Assembly (NCBI RefSeq): GCF_901709675.1
Contig: NC_051099.1
Location: forward strand, 5,332,001-5,396,000
Length of the DNA stretch: 64,000 nucleotides
DNA from: Syngnathus acus
Taxonomy: Eukaryota > Chordata > Actinopteri > Syngnathiformes > Syngnathidae
Direction: 5' to 3'
Every line of letters begins with the position of its first letter. The first letter of the stretch is position 1. Below the pieces are notes generated by a model. It saw only the letters and a list, made by a program, of their open reading frames with translations, did not search any database and had not been told where the DNA came from. A program made the position numbers and the translations under genes. Of the stretch, positions 12,873 through 24,800 are shown in pieces.

Positions 12873-15800
12873 ATGTATGATGCAGCAAGGGTGCCATCTC
12901 CCAAGGATGGTACAAACGGGGTGAGCAAGCCACTGGTCCCAGCGGCACGACCAGAGATGGGGGCAACCACGGAAGCGACGGGCGCAACGCCGACTACAGC
13001 CCTACAAGCAAAAAGTGAAGAAGCACAGCCAGGTGAAGAAGAAGAAGAAGAGCCTAAATCACAGCCAGTCTTGGTGAAAAAGCCACGGAGGGAGATATTG
13101 GACCATGACAGGAAAAGGAGGGTAGAACTTAAATGTATGGAGCTCCAAGAGATGATGGAAGAACAAGGGTAAGTCTCACACAATTGTTAGCTGTCTTCAA
13201 ACCACCTCCTCCCAAATTATTCTCATGTGCTCTTCTAACAGAGAGCGAGTACAGGATTATGGGATGGAGAAGTAGAGACGTGGCAAATTTGAGACACAAT
13301 TAAAAGGATGGTTGGAGCCTAATTGGCATGTCGGAGTCATTGTCACTGAGTCACACATGCCTTCAATTCATTTTGCTTGTAGACTTACAATTATAGAAAA
13401 CATTCGGCGCAAGAAGCCATGCAAAATAATTGCTGTTTCTTAACTAGCAGGTTAATGTTTAACCTCAAACTTTTTTTCTTTGGTGGAGCCACCAATTATT
13501 TACCGTATTTCCCGCACTAAAAGGCGCACCGGATTATAAGGCGCGCCTTCAATGAATGGCCCATTTTAAAATTTTGTTCATATATAAGGCGCACCGGATT
13601 ATAAGGCGCATCGAATAAATAACTCAACGTTGCTCAAACGTTAATGCAATCACAATATAGTAACACTCGAAATAGTGAAAACAATAACAATATATCAATA
13701 ACTCAACGTTGCTCAAACGTTAATATCACACAACACACAAAATAGCTTACTTTAATAAATTAGTCTTCATCCACGAATCCACATTGGTCCATATATAAGG
13801 CGCACCGGATTATAAGGCGCACTTTTGAGGTTTTTGGAGGTTTTTAGGTGCGCCTTATAGTGCGGAAAATACGGTAATACAAGATTGTGGAAAACTTGCT
13901 CCAAGTGCCAAATTCAAAGCAGAAAAAATAACTCTCCGTTTGAGAGTTAAAGCATTTCACAGTAGCACTCTGTTGCTTGTTTAAATTGGTCCACCCTGAA
14001 ATAGAAACGTGGGGGTGTTCATATTGTGCTCCTGTCTTTCTTCCCACTGCCTCTCAATCTCACTTACTACACTGCGGCAGAATTGATGGTCGCACTATTT
14101 AATGGATGCGCAACAGTCCCTGAGCTCGACTTATGGAAGCCATGTTTTCCAGTGACAAACACACAGATAACACACGCACACTTAATGGAGGGATAATGGC
14201 ATACAGTCTTGGTTGCATTTCTTCTTCCTGTTTGTAAATTGCGATGGAATGTACAATTGCTCAGAGATGTCAAATGACTGCAATCACAATTCTTTAAACA
14301 TGCTCATTTGTATAAACATATATAAAGTACAAGCAGCAAGCATGCAAGGGCGATTGTAATATGTCAAGACGCATGGTAATGTGTCATGTGCTGGTTGTGG
14401 AAGCCATGAATATAAAGTGCGTGTTTCCATTGTGCTGAGATGACAGTCGCTCGGTTGAGAGATTGGCCAAGAGCAAGACTTGATGGTGCTGTCAAAGCCG
14501 CTGGGCCGTCTTCTAGCTATTGCAACGCTCCATCACACTCGTACTAATCTCCTTCTCCACACTGTCAATATGCTGATGGCGACAGCGACTGTAAGCAGAA
14601 ATGCTTCTTTTTAAATCTCTGGAAAGTAAACACCCATTTTCTAGCGTAAAATGAACCACTGGTTATTTTATACGAGCTCGTCCTGCCGCAGTTGGGTTGT
14701 CACAGCGGGTCGAAGTGCCTGACTTGTTTTTGCAGGTCTTTATAAGCACGACTCTTTTTGCTAACATAATCATTTGAATAAAACAATACTGGTTTTACAA
14801 GATCGATGCCATGTACCGTATTTTCCGGACTATAAGGCGCACCTAAAAACCTAGAATTTTCTCAAAAGCCGACAGTGCGCCTTATAGTCCGGTGCGCCTT
14901 ATGTATGGACCAAATTCCTAAATTTAAACTGGCCCGAAGCATTGTGTCATGAAATCAATCATAAGTGGCCTGCTGAAGACTCTGAATCATGAATCAAAAA
15001 GACTATGGATCATTACTTTGTGATTATAAAGTAATTTGTTGCGTCTGAAGTTGAAATAAAAAAGATAAAATGGAGAATGATTTGATTTGGATTAAAAATC
15101 TGACATGATGCATTAATGGTGCGCCTTATAGTCCGGTGCGCCTTATATAAGGACAAAGTTTTAAAATGGGCCATTCATTGAAGGTGCGCCTTACAGTCCG
15201 GTGCGCCTTATAGTCCGGAAAATACTGAATAAACTCGTAATGTTATTTGCGTCCCAAAACTGATCCCATCTTTCTTCATCTCCACAGGAGTCATATTGTG
15301 TGCATTGTTGAATATTTGTGTGATCATGTTTGGAAATGACGGATTATTGAAACCACCCAGAAATGACATTTTAAAACCTTTCTTAATACCTTTAATAAAA
15401 GTGGAACAAGCAAAACCCACAGACAGAATCAGTCCCGCTTATTTGCAAATCCCTGCAGCCAGATTGTAAATCCAAAATCCTCCACAATTAAAATCATGTA
15501 AATGCACAGTACTAAATTAATACGGAATTCTATCAAAGCAATGTCGTGTACACTTAACAAATGAAACGCGAAGGTCAACAAAAAAGATGGCTTGACGCAC
15601 TCAAGCCCTTTCCCGCTTTGTTTTCTTTTTTCTCATGTAAAAGAGCTACAGAGGAGTTCATGCTTCATAAAGCTGATAGCCATCAGCCATTACTCTGCCC
15701 CCTCGAAGTCATTGTGTAATATCTGGCCACATTTTTAGGATAAATCTTTCTTGGAGCTCATTAGAGCTGCTCATTACTGCAGCTATAAGGGCAGAATATG

Positions 15801-18800
15801 AGCAGGATGAAATTATTCTTGCAATACATTGAAAATATGATGACCATTGACTACTGCTTGCATTTGCACAGATCGATTAACCTTCTCCAGATGTTTTCAG
15901 CACTGACTTCTTGTTGTCTTCCCGTACCCGCTCAGGTACACCGAGGAGGAGATTCGACAGAAAGTCAGCACATTCCGACAAATGCTGATGGACAAAGAGG
16001 GGGTCATCACCAGAGATGGATCACAACCAGTGTAAGTTATTTTTTTGCCTACTCAGCCTACTTAGCAGTACCGAGCAAAAAAATGACTCCAACACAAATA
16101 ACACGACAGAGCTGTGGTCCAAATGAGAAAGCATTTTTTTTTTTTTTTTAGCTTTCCTCCCTTCTGAGTTAATGTTGCTGTTTCAGGACTTGATTAAGTG
16201 CAACTTTACTTCTCCACCAACGCATTGGTGTGGAAAATTGAGGAGAGGGTAATTCACACTCACTTGAGGCTTCCATAATAGTATCCAAATAGGTGACTGC
16301 TTTTATTACTTGAAATAAAAAATAAACCAGATGAAAGCTTTGTTTTGTGCCCTGTAAATCAAATGTCAGCGAACGGCTTGCAATGAGCTCGCTGCCCGAC
16401 ACCATAAGGTCAACCTCAGTGTGTTTGAGCCTCCATACCTTTGGCGTTTTTTTTTTTTAACTTCCATATTTTACACAGGAACTATTGACAGTGGAAACCC
16501 CTCAGCTGTGGCTTAATACATGTCTACACTAGCAAGGAAATGGCTCGGAGCAAACATGGAGGTGCTAGTCCATCAATCACTTTGCCCATATCCACAATAT
16601 AAATATAATTGCCTTGCCGAATGAGGGCAGCCGATTGTATTAGAACCCAAAAAAGGACCCTGGGTGTTCATTTTGATGACATTTTTTTCAGTTGGAACAC
16701 AATATGAGAAATTTGATATATTTCAATCATGGTCTTCCGTGAGGGACCGTGGCTGCTTCTCTTAATTCTACAGTATATTTGGAAAAATGGCACAAAATAC
16801 TCCTAGTTAATAACCCAATTGTCACAAAAGTCAAGATATTCCCGAAAGCTGTTTTTCTTGCTACCCAATATGCGAACCTCATTGGTCTGCTCATGCACTT
16901 AATGAAATCCAAAAATAAATTGCCTTGATGGTGGGTCCCCGCGTGTATTTGGTTTCACCCTCCTTTACTTTAATAGCTTCTTTTTGTGTTTTCCCTCCGT
17001 CCCTCCACCCTTTCTTTAATCAGTTCCCCAAATGGAGGACAACAGATCAACTCGAATTTAAATAACCTCAACAGTCGGTCATATACGTATATATTTTTGG
17101 TCACAGTGCCACAGGGTGGAAGGTTAGGTCAATAACATTGAATTGCATGAGGCAAACAATCAGAGGAATATTTTTTTTCCCCTCTCCTACCTTTTATTTA
17201 GCGCCTGTGGTGCCAGCAAGGTCAGATCTAATGCGCAATTGGGGAGAAAAAAAAAAAGTCAAGCTGGACCGTATCTACTGCAATAAAGTAAACGTAGTAC
17301 TTGGGTAGTGTAATTTCCCCACAGACACCTTTTGTATTTACTTATTTTTATTCTTCCTTCCTGGTGCAAATCCCAGAATACATAAAAGTAAAAAAAACGT
17401 AGCAGATTTTTTTTCTTTCTATTCTAAGCATGTGCTGCCATGTTTCAGGATCAACCACACGCATTACTACCCTGAGGATGACGGCGAATTGGCTGGTGAT
17501 GAAGAGGGAGACTACTATGCCGATGACTATCAGAGTGACAACAGGTCGATACACACTTTGGTTGAGATCAAAAACGGCATTCCAAATATCCTCACTAAAT
17601 TCAGCAAAAAATAAAGATGTACTTATGCAGCGTTAATTGAAGCTTCGTTCTCCATCAGCGATCAATGAGACCTCAAATCAAATATTAAATTGTTCCCTCT
17701 AATTGGCACTTAGTGTTGAAATATGTTACGTGATGACCACAAAAAAAATGTCAAGTGCATTTAAAAGGAAGTGTTCTGAATCTGACCCTTGTTAGATATT
17801 TCAAAAAGTCTCTCGATTTCAGAGTCAAGAGGAAATCAAGCAGCTCTCCATCCCCTCGTCGAAAGAAAAGAAAGAAGAAGAAATCTGGACGTCGGAGAAG
17901 TCGGTGAGTGGAAATGCGTAGGCTCATTGATCGAGACATTAATAAAGTAGATCATCCAAGCGTTTAATTGTTCTGCATGTCACTATACATCGCTGGCATA
18001 GATAGATGAACAACAATGGATTTTGGAACAGTGGTTGGATATCTGACTAAAAGTGACAGAAGCAATTTTTTACAGCTGGCCAACATTTCTTTTCTTCTTT
18101 CCGCTGTTAGGTTTGGCAGCTCATCACCGAGCCGCAAGGAGAAGAAGAAAAAGAGCGGCAAGAAACACAAGCGTGACAGGTGTGTGTATTGATAAAGCAT
18201 GCAGAAAGGCAGCTATTAATGTTCAGGGATTTGAAATCTCACTTGCTATCCAAGGGCAGTCGATTGCCACTACAATGGCCTTTCGTGCATTTACCATATG
18301 TTGCTTCCATTTGCCTTGGCAGAGAAGACAAGAGAAAGTTGCTAAGAAAGGAAGGAAAGAAAAGAGGCAAGACAGGAAGGAAGGTGCAGAAAATTAGTAA
18401 GAAGAAATGAGAGAAGGTAAGACAGGAGGGAAATTTGTGAAAGGAGCCATTGTGAATGTGAATATAGTCACTTGTGTTCACGCCCACAATGGTGCACATG
18501 CCCCTTTTCAACTGCACCAATGCCAAAACGCAGCTCTTACGAAGATTCCGACTGTATTTTTCATGCATAGCTGAGGCATACACAACAATACGGGATTATT
18601 ACGATGCCATAAAATTCATAGCACGACTTGTTTGTTAGGCTTTTGGAAAACAGTTGAGATTTGTGTAATGGGGCCATGCACTTGCCCTCAATCGTGCAAT
18701 CCCACGACAATGAGTTTCTTCAGATCCGCTCGTTCCCTGGTGGTTGCTGCAATAATTCACATATCAGCAGCCTGTGACACTTTGATTAGGCCTCCTTCAC

Positions 18801-21800
18801 CTTTCTAGTGCTGCCACAATCAGCAGAGGGGGGGGGGGATGTGGCTCTCCTCTGCAAAATAGTAACAACTCCCACACTCACCCATTTCCATTGTAACTCT
18901 AATGAGGCAGGCAGTGAGAAAATTCATACCGGTCATCAATTGAGACCAAATATTTGAAAGTCATTTGCTGCTAAATGAAGGTCAGTTTTTTGCAACATGG
19001 AATTATGAGATTTTCTATTTAAAACTATCTTTCCTCGAGCACACGCATGAATAATTCAGTTGTCTAATAATAACCATGTTTACTTTTCTAGGTCGCCATC
19101 AGGCTCCAGCAAAAAGAGGAGGTACAGGTATGTGTGTGTGGGGGTGGGAAGACTGTAAATGATCACAACATTGATCACAAATCAACATGAGGTGCTTCAT
19201 TTTTTTCCCCATCATGATCTAAAAGCTTGATGAGGATCAAAATTCCAAATCTTCTCAGAAATATGAATTCTCATTACTTGTGTTCTAAAACATCTTCAAT
19301 GGTCTACGCAACATTTTGCACATTTTATTTGGTTTTGTAATTGCAATTTGGGATAGGTTCGTAAAGGAAGTCTGTTAATTATTCCATTGGTTCTTTAGCG
19401 GACTCTCACTTTTGTTTCAGGTCGGGCAGCCCAAAGGACAAACATAAAGACAAGAATAAACAGAAAAAGAGGTGAGACACGACGTTCTTTTGCTATTTTT
19501 CAATATCGTAGGTCGGATTCAGCGTTACACCACTTGCTTTTTTTTTTTTCAACTTGGCACAATCTAAAAGTATTCAGCTGTGCCTGACCCGCTTTACATA
19601 GAGTCCAATGCATTCTACATTTGTGTCCCTGCGGCGGACTCATCCATACAAATTCCTTCCCATTTATGCACGTGTGTTTGCGTCCGTCGGTGTAGGTCCC
19701 CCGCCGAGACCCCCAGAAGGAGCGCACAGCGCCAAGGCAGCTGCTACAGCAGCCGCAGCGCGTCTCTGTCATCCACCGGGAGCACCTCCAAATCTCCCAG
19801 CAGGTACGTTCCACAAATCACGCACATCTGCATGATTTTTTTTTTCCAACACAGCGGTCGGTCTCACCAGCAGCACATTTATTTTCCATCCTCTGTGGAG
19901 GATTGAAATCAAAATGCCACTCCTTGACCTCCATTAAATGCTTGGCATTTCTTCTCAGTCCCTCCGATGTGTACTGTCCACCTAAAATGCATTTTGTGGC
20001 TTTGCTCTTCCAGACACAAGAAGGGTGGAAAGAAGGCAGCGAGCGCTTCGCTATCTCCGGGCCCCGACAGCCCCGCGGCTTGCCGTAATGGCGACCCCAC
20101 CCAGCGCGCTCACAATTGCCACAAAAGCAGCAGCAGCAGCAGACTCAACCACACAGAGGGTGATAAGGTGCAAGATGTATGTCATCTCCTCTATTCTTCT
20201 CACTTAATCCTCCCCTACCCTAACCTGCCCACAGTTTCTAACGTGAAATTTGATTTCTTCTTTTCATCAGTAATTCCAAGGTCACATGGTTGTCCTTGTA
20301 TGTGATATGTAGAAAAAAGCTGGCGCTTTGTAGCTGGCTTTCTTTTGACTCCTCTCCATCTTGTTCATTGTTCTTGTTTGGTGGCAGCACAGACGACGGG
20401 TCTTTGTGCAGATGTGTGTGTTCCACGTCGATGTTCTGAGCGGAGAATTAGCATACTTTTCTCACATGCCATTAAGAAACAACATGATGCCGGGAATTGT
20501 CACCAAAACAGCTTGTGGTTCCCTACATGTGGTCGCTTGCTGAGGGATATGAAGATAATAAAAGGGGAGGGGAGGGGGGGAGTAGCAGGTATGACTGGCA
20601 CCGCAGACCTTTTCAGGTCGAAAGGAAAACTGAAAATGATAGCCACGCTGTGGAGCTTTACGCTAAGACGATTGTGATTTCAATTATTTATTTATTTTCC
20701 TAAATCAAGGCAATATTTGTTATGTACAGCAACATTTACAGAGTTTTAAAACTGGATCAATAAAACAAGAAATATGTGTAATAGTATATGAAAAGAAATT
20801 ATTTTGGATGAAAAATATTATCTTTGACACTAATTTTTATTGTAGAAAGAAAATACATCCTATTTTGTGATGGACTAAATTGCTTCAAATGGAGACTGAG
20901 GGCAAAAAATTCATTTCATAATATAAATTGATGAAATTTGAATTTGCTGTTATTGTGGTTCGAGCCATAGTTTTTTCTGGTATTTATCTTAATACTCTCA
21001 TAATTTAGTTTTGTTAAGTTGTAGTACAAGTAGCTTTTTTTTTTTGGAAAACACTAATTAAACTAAACTAGGATGACGGCTTTTTTTTTTTTTTTGGACA
21101 CACTGCTGCCTCGTGTTTCGTATTCTTGCATGCGTCTTCCGAGGCCTCATCTGATCTCTGTCCGCTTCTGCCATTCATTCTTCTTTCTTTTCGTAGTCCT
21201 CAATCAATCGAAATGGTATTGAACAATTAATAAATGCCCCGATGTCTCTCCTGTTTTATATAAAAAGCACTCAAATGCTTTGGAGCTGCACCAAGTAGGT
21301 TAACTGGGTACGTGGAATCGTTACTTCTTGTCAATCCAGTTGTCTTTCTGTCCAAAAAACAAGCTCTGCTCACTCATTGATCCTCCTCTCCTCCCTCCGG
21401 GGGGCATCACAGCAGGATTTTATTGATTAGGCTCCTTTCCATATCAGTGTGCATGTTGCCTCTAGGTGGCAGTCAGTATCTTCTCTGTTTCTCGCTGATC
21501 TTTTCTGGCTGGAGAATGGCAAAGAAGCTTTGCCAACTTTTGGGATGTAGTAAAGAGCCATTGGGAGAGTCTTTCAATATTCCGAGCATCGTCGGTGTTG
21601 TTAACCTCCAACAAAAGGTTGTGCGAGCATTCCGGGATGAAATGAATTTATTACTGCAGCTGTGTGGTTTTGCAACCGTTCTGTTTGTTTGTAGACAGTT
21701 TTAGTTTTTTTTTGCCCCCTGACCTATGTTTGGCTCTATCTCACTCCAAGAAATTGCTGGATGCTTCTCAGTTGGGGCTGCACTTGACCAACGATATGGA

Positions 21801-24800
21801 AATAAAGCTTCTGGAAATTGGTAATTAATCAATAAATTTGACATCGGGAAAAAATAAAATTAACAATCTTAGTTTTTCCCCCTTCATTACAGTTGCTTGT
21901 AATCTGTTGTACGTACATTCTATAAATCTTTATGATTTTCATTTTTATGTCACCGAATCAAAAAAATAATTGAAATGCAACATTGAAGGAATGAATACCT
22001 TTTTGTTCCTCTATGAATAATTTTGTGAGCATACAGATTGTGCTTAACTCTGATAAAAGGAAAGCATCCAGGGATGAAAATGAGACAGTGCCAAACAAAC
22101 AAATGATGCGGGTCAACTTGTCAACACACACTTTTATTATTAATATTGGATTTTGTATTTTAAAGGGACCCAAGCCATTTTAAATGTGTTTCTCTGTCAC
22201 CTACGTTTAAAAGCATAGGCTGAATTTGTTTGGAATCATTTCCTTCGTAGTGGATAGGAAGTGATTCCAAAAATATTCCATTTAATGTTTTGATTTAAAA
22301 ATAAAATAAAATAGACACATGATCAAAAATAGGAGCTGATGGTCGTATTAATAGTCGTCGTCGCAGTAGTCGAAGATGTAGGGCCAAATATGACTGGGGT
22401 CCCTTTACAATGTACCGACTTGCGCAAGCTCATATTAGCAGCGACACTTTTCCTCCTCCTCATCTGTGCCATGTGACTCATTTTTTTTTCCTTCCCACAT
22501 ATCTTTCGCATTTGCCAGCTCTGCATGCACACCTTACCTTACCTTACCTTACCTCACCTCACCTCACCTCACCTTACCTTACCTCCCTTCACCCTTCCAC
22601 TACAATAATGATGAACTACTTTCTATCCCCTCCCTTATTTGGATACAAATATGGCTGCATTTGTACAAGCGAAAAACACAAAGCAAATCATGTAGTTTCC
22701 AGAATCATCCTAATTTTCCATCTGGATTTTTATTTATCATTATGTTTTGGGGTTTTTTGGGGGGCTGGTGTTGAGTTGTCGTGAGTCTCTGGTGGAAAAT
22801 GTAGCTTTGATACTAAAAGAGGTCATTGTCTTTTTCCCATATCGCTGCGGAGAACATTCCCTCCTGTGTTTTTTTTTTCTTTGTTTCCTTGTTTTGTTGA
22901 TATTGCATCCGTGTCACTGATTGAAACGGAAGGTAGGTAACGCTTTGCCTACGCTACGCACGTGATCTTAATGCAGATGAGAATGTGACAAGCACCCTAG
23001 CCTGAGTGACGTCAATGTTTCTCTCTTTCTCTCTGTTGTTTACGAGTGGCCTTTCAAAAACTTTTTTTACTTCATCGATTATGATTTCACTCTTGAAGGT
23101 TTTATTATGTACTAAAAGGTGTGATTTTTTTTCTTCTTTTTCTTTCTGCGCCTCAATTTCATTGTCAAGCCTGGTATTTTGGTCGCGCCCCCTGGTCCAT
23201 TTTCTCTTTCTCCATTTTTTAGATTACAGTATTTTATTTGTTTTCTGTCTGGAGGACAGAGCATCTGTTTAACAGAGGGATCACACAGAAATAATCCAAT
23301 GAGATCCAATACAAGGGCTGTAAAAAAAAAAAAAAAAGCATCCAACAAATGTGAGGTTTTCTTTTGATTGTCTTTTGCTAATTAGTCAAAATAGTGGTAC
23401 TTTGACTTTCCGGTTAAATTCATTTATTCAAAGCAAGACAAAAAAAATGGATGAAAAACTTGCAGGTTGGGGCACTCGCTGTTATTGTGGTTCTATATAT
23501 TTAGAATTAATAAAGTAGAATCTTAATTGAATGTAATGAGGGCAGGGTTTATCTGTGACCTACTTTTTGTGGCCTTAAAAACAACCAATAGAGTGCAAAT
23601 TATTATTTTGTACTTTTTTTAAAAGTACAAATGTTTTAAAGCTAATATTTTAAAGTTTATTCAAACTGACCTCACTCTTTTTCTCCATTGCTCCAATTGG
23701 ATTCCATTGACCAAAAATAAAATTGTATAATAAACTAAAAATAGCATACATGAGAGAAAGCTGGCTTCATAAACATGAAAAGATAGATGTGATATTTCGA
23801 GCTACATGCTTACGGCTGTTCTATGCTTTCCATTGTCTCTGATAGGACCCTAATTGTGAAATTGCTAATGTGAAATTGTGACATTTTTTGTTTTCTTTGT
23901 TTACAAACAGCACGCGATGGAGTAGTGTGAGTAGCCGTATAAGAATGTGTCATCACACGACACACGACTTGCTCTTTTTTTATTGTTTTTATGGATGCAG
24001 AGTGTTTTTTATGCAATTGTAACAATATTATTAAGTTAGCACGCTCTACTTACATCCAAATCTAGGAATGAAACTCAGTCGTAAACGTAAGACACCATGT
24101 ATGTAGTAGCTGCAAATGTGTCTTGTTGACAGATGTTTTTATTGCCAACAGAAAAAATATTTAGATATGAAATTTTTCAAACATTTTTGTTTCCTTTGTA
24201 TGTTTAATAGCGCTCTTGTGTTGGATCTCACATATGCCCAATAGTGTCAATATATTGATAATCATTTCATTTTTGTCTTTGGTCTTGAGATTTTACTTTG
24301 GGTTTTAAGATCCAGGTGGTCCTGGAAAAGGGCGTACATTCAAGTCATTTAAATGATCTCTCCGTGAATAATCCAAGACTTAAAAGATGAGCTCATCGCA
24401 TTTGTTGTTTAAAGAGGCCGATATATTTCCAATAACCGAAAATCAACGTGTTCAGACGGTAAATGTTTGTATAACAAAACAGTTTTTACTGGTTGTATCG
24501 CAGAAGCTCCCTGGAGACACCAAATTTCACACACACACACGGAATTCAAAAGTTGTCCGAGTGAATGAGCAAATTGGGGTAAACGGTCAAAAGTGCCGTG
24601 CCGTTCCCGGATGAGGAAAGACTCCACGTGTGAGGGAGGCCGTCATGGTTTTCCTCTTTGCTTTGACTTCTTTTCCATTGATGTCCATGCACACACACAC
24701 GCACACACACTAACAGACACACACCATGTCAGGGAAGGCTTTTGTGTCTTTTTCTCTTGCATTTTGTGAATCTAATGATGCACTTATGTTGCCCCACTTT

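Noticed and set aside
21423-21704. 93-codon + strand frame in a large srrm3 intron
   Set aside because: Composition of random AT-rich sequence; no acceptor or donor gives matching srrm3 phase.
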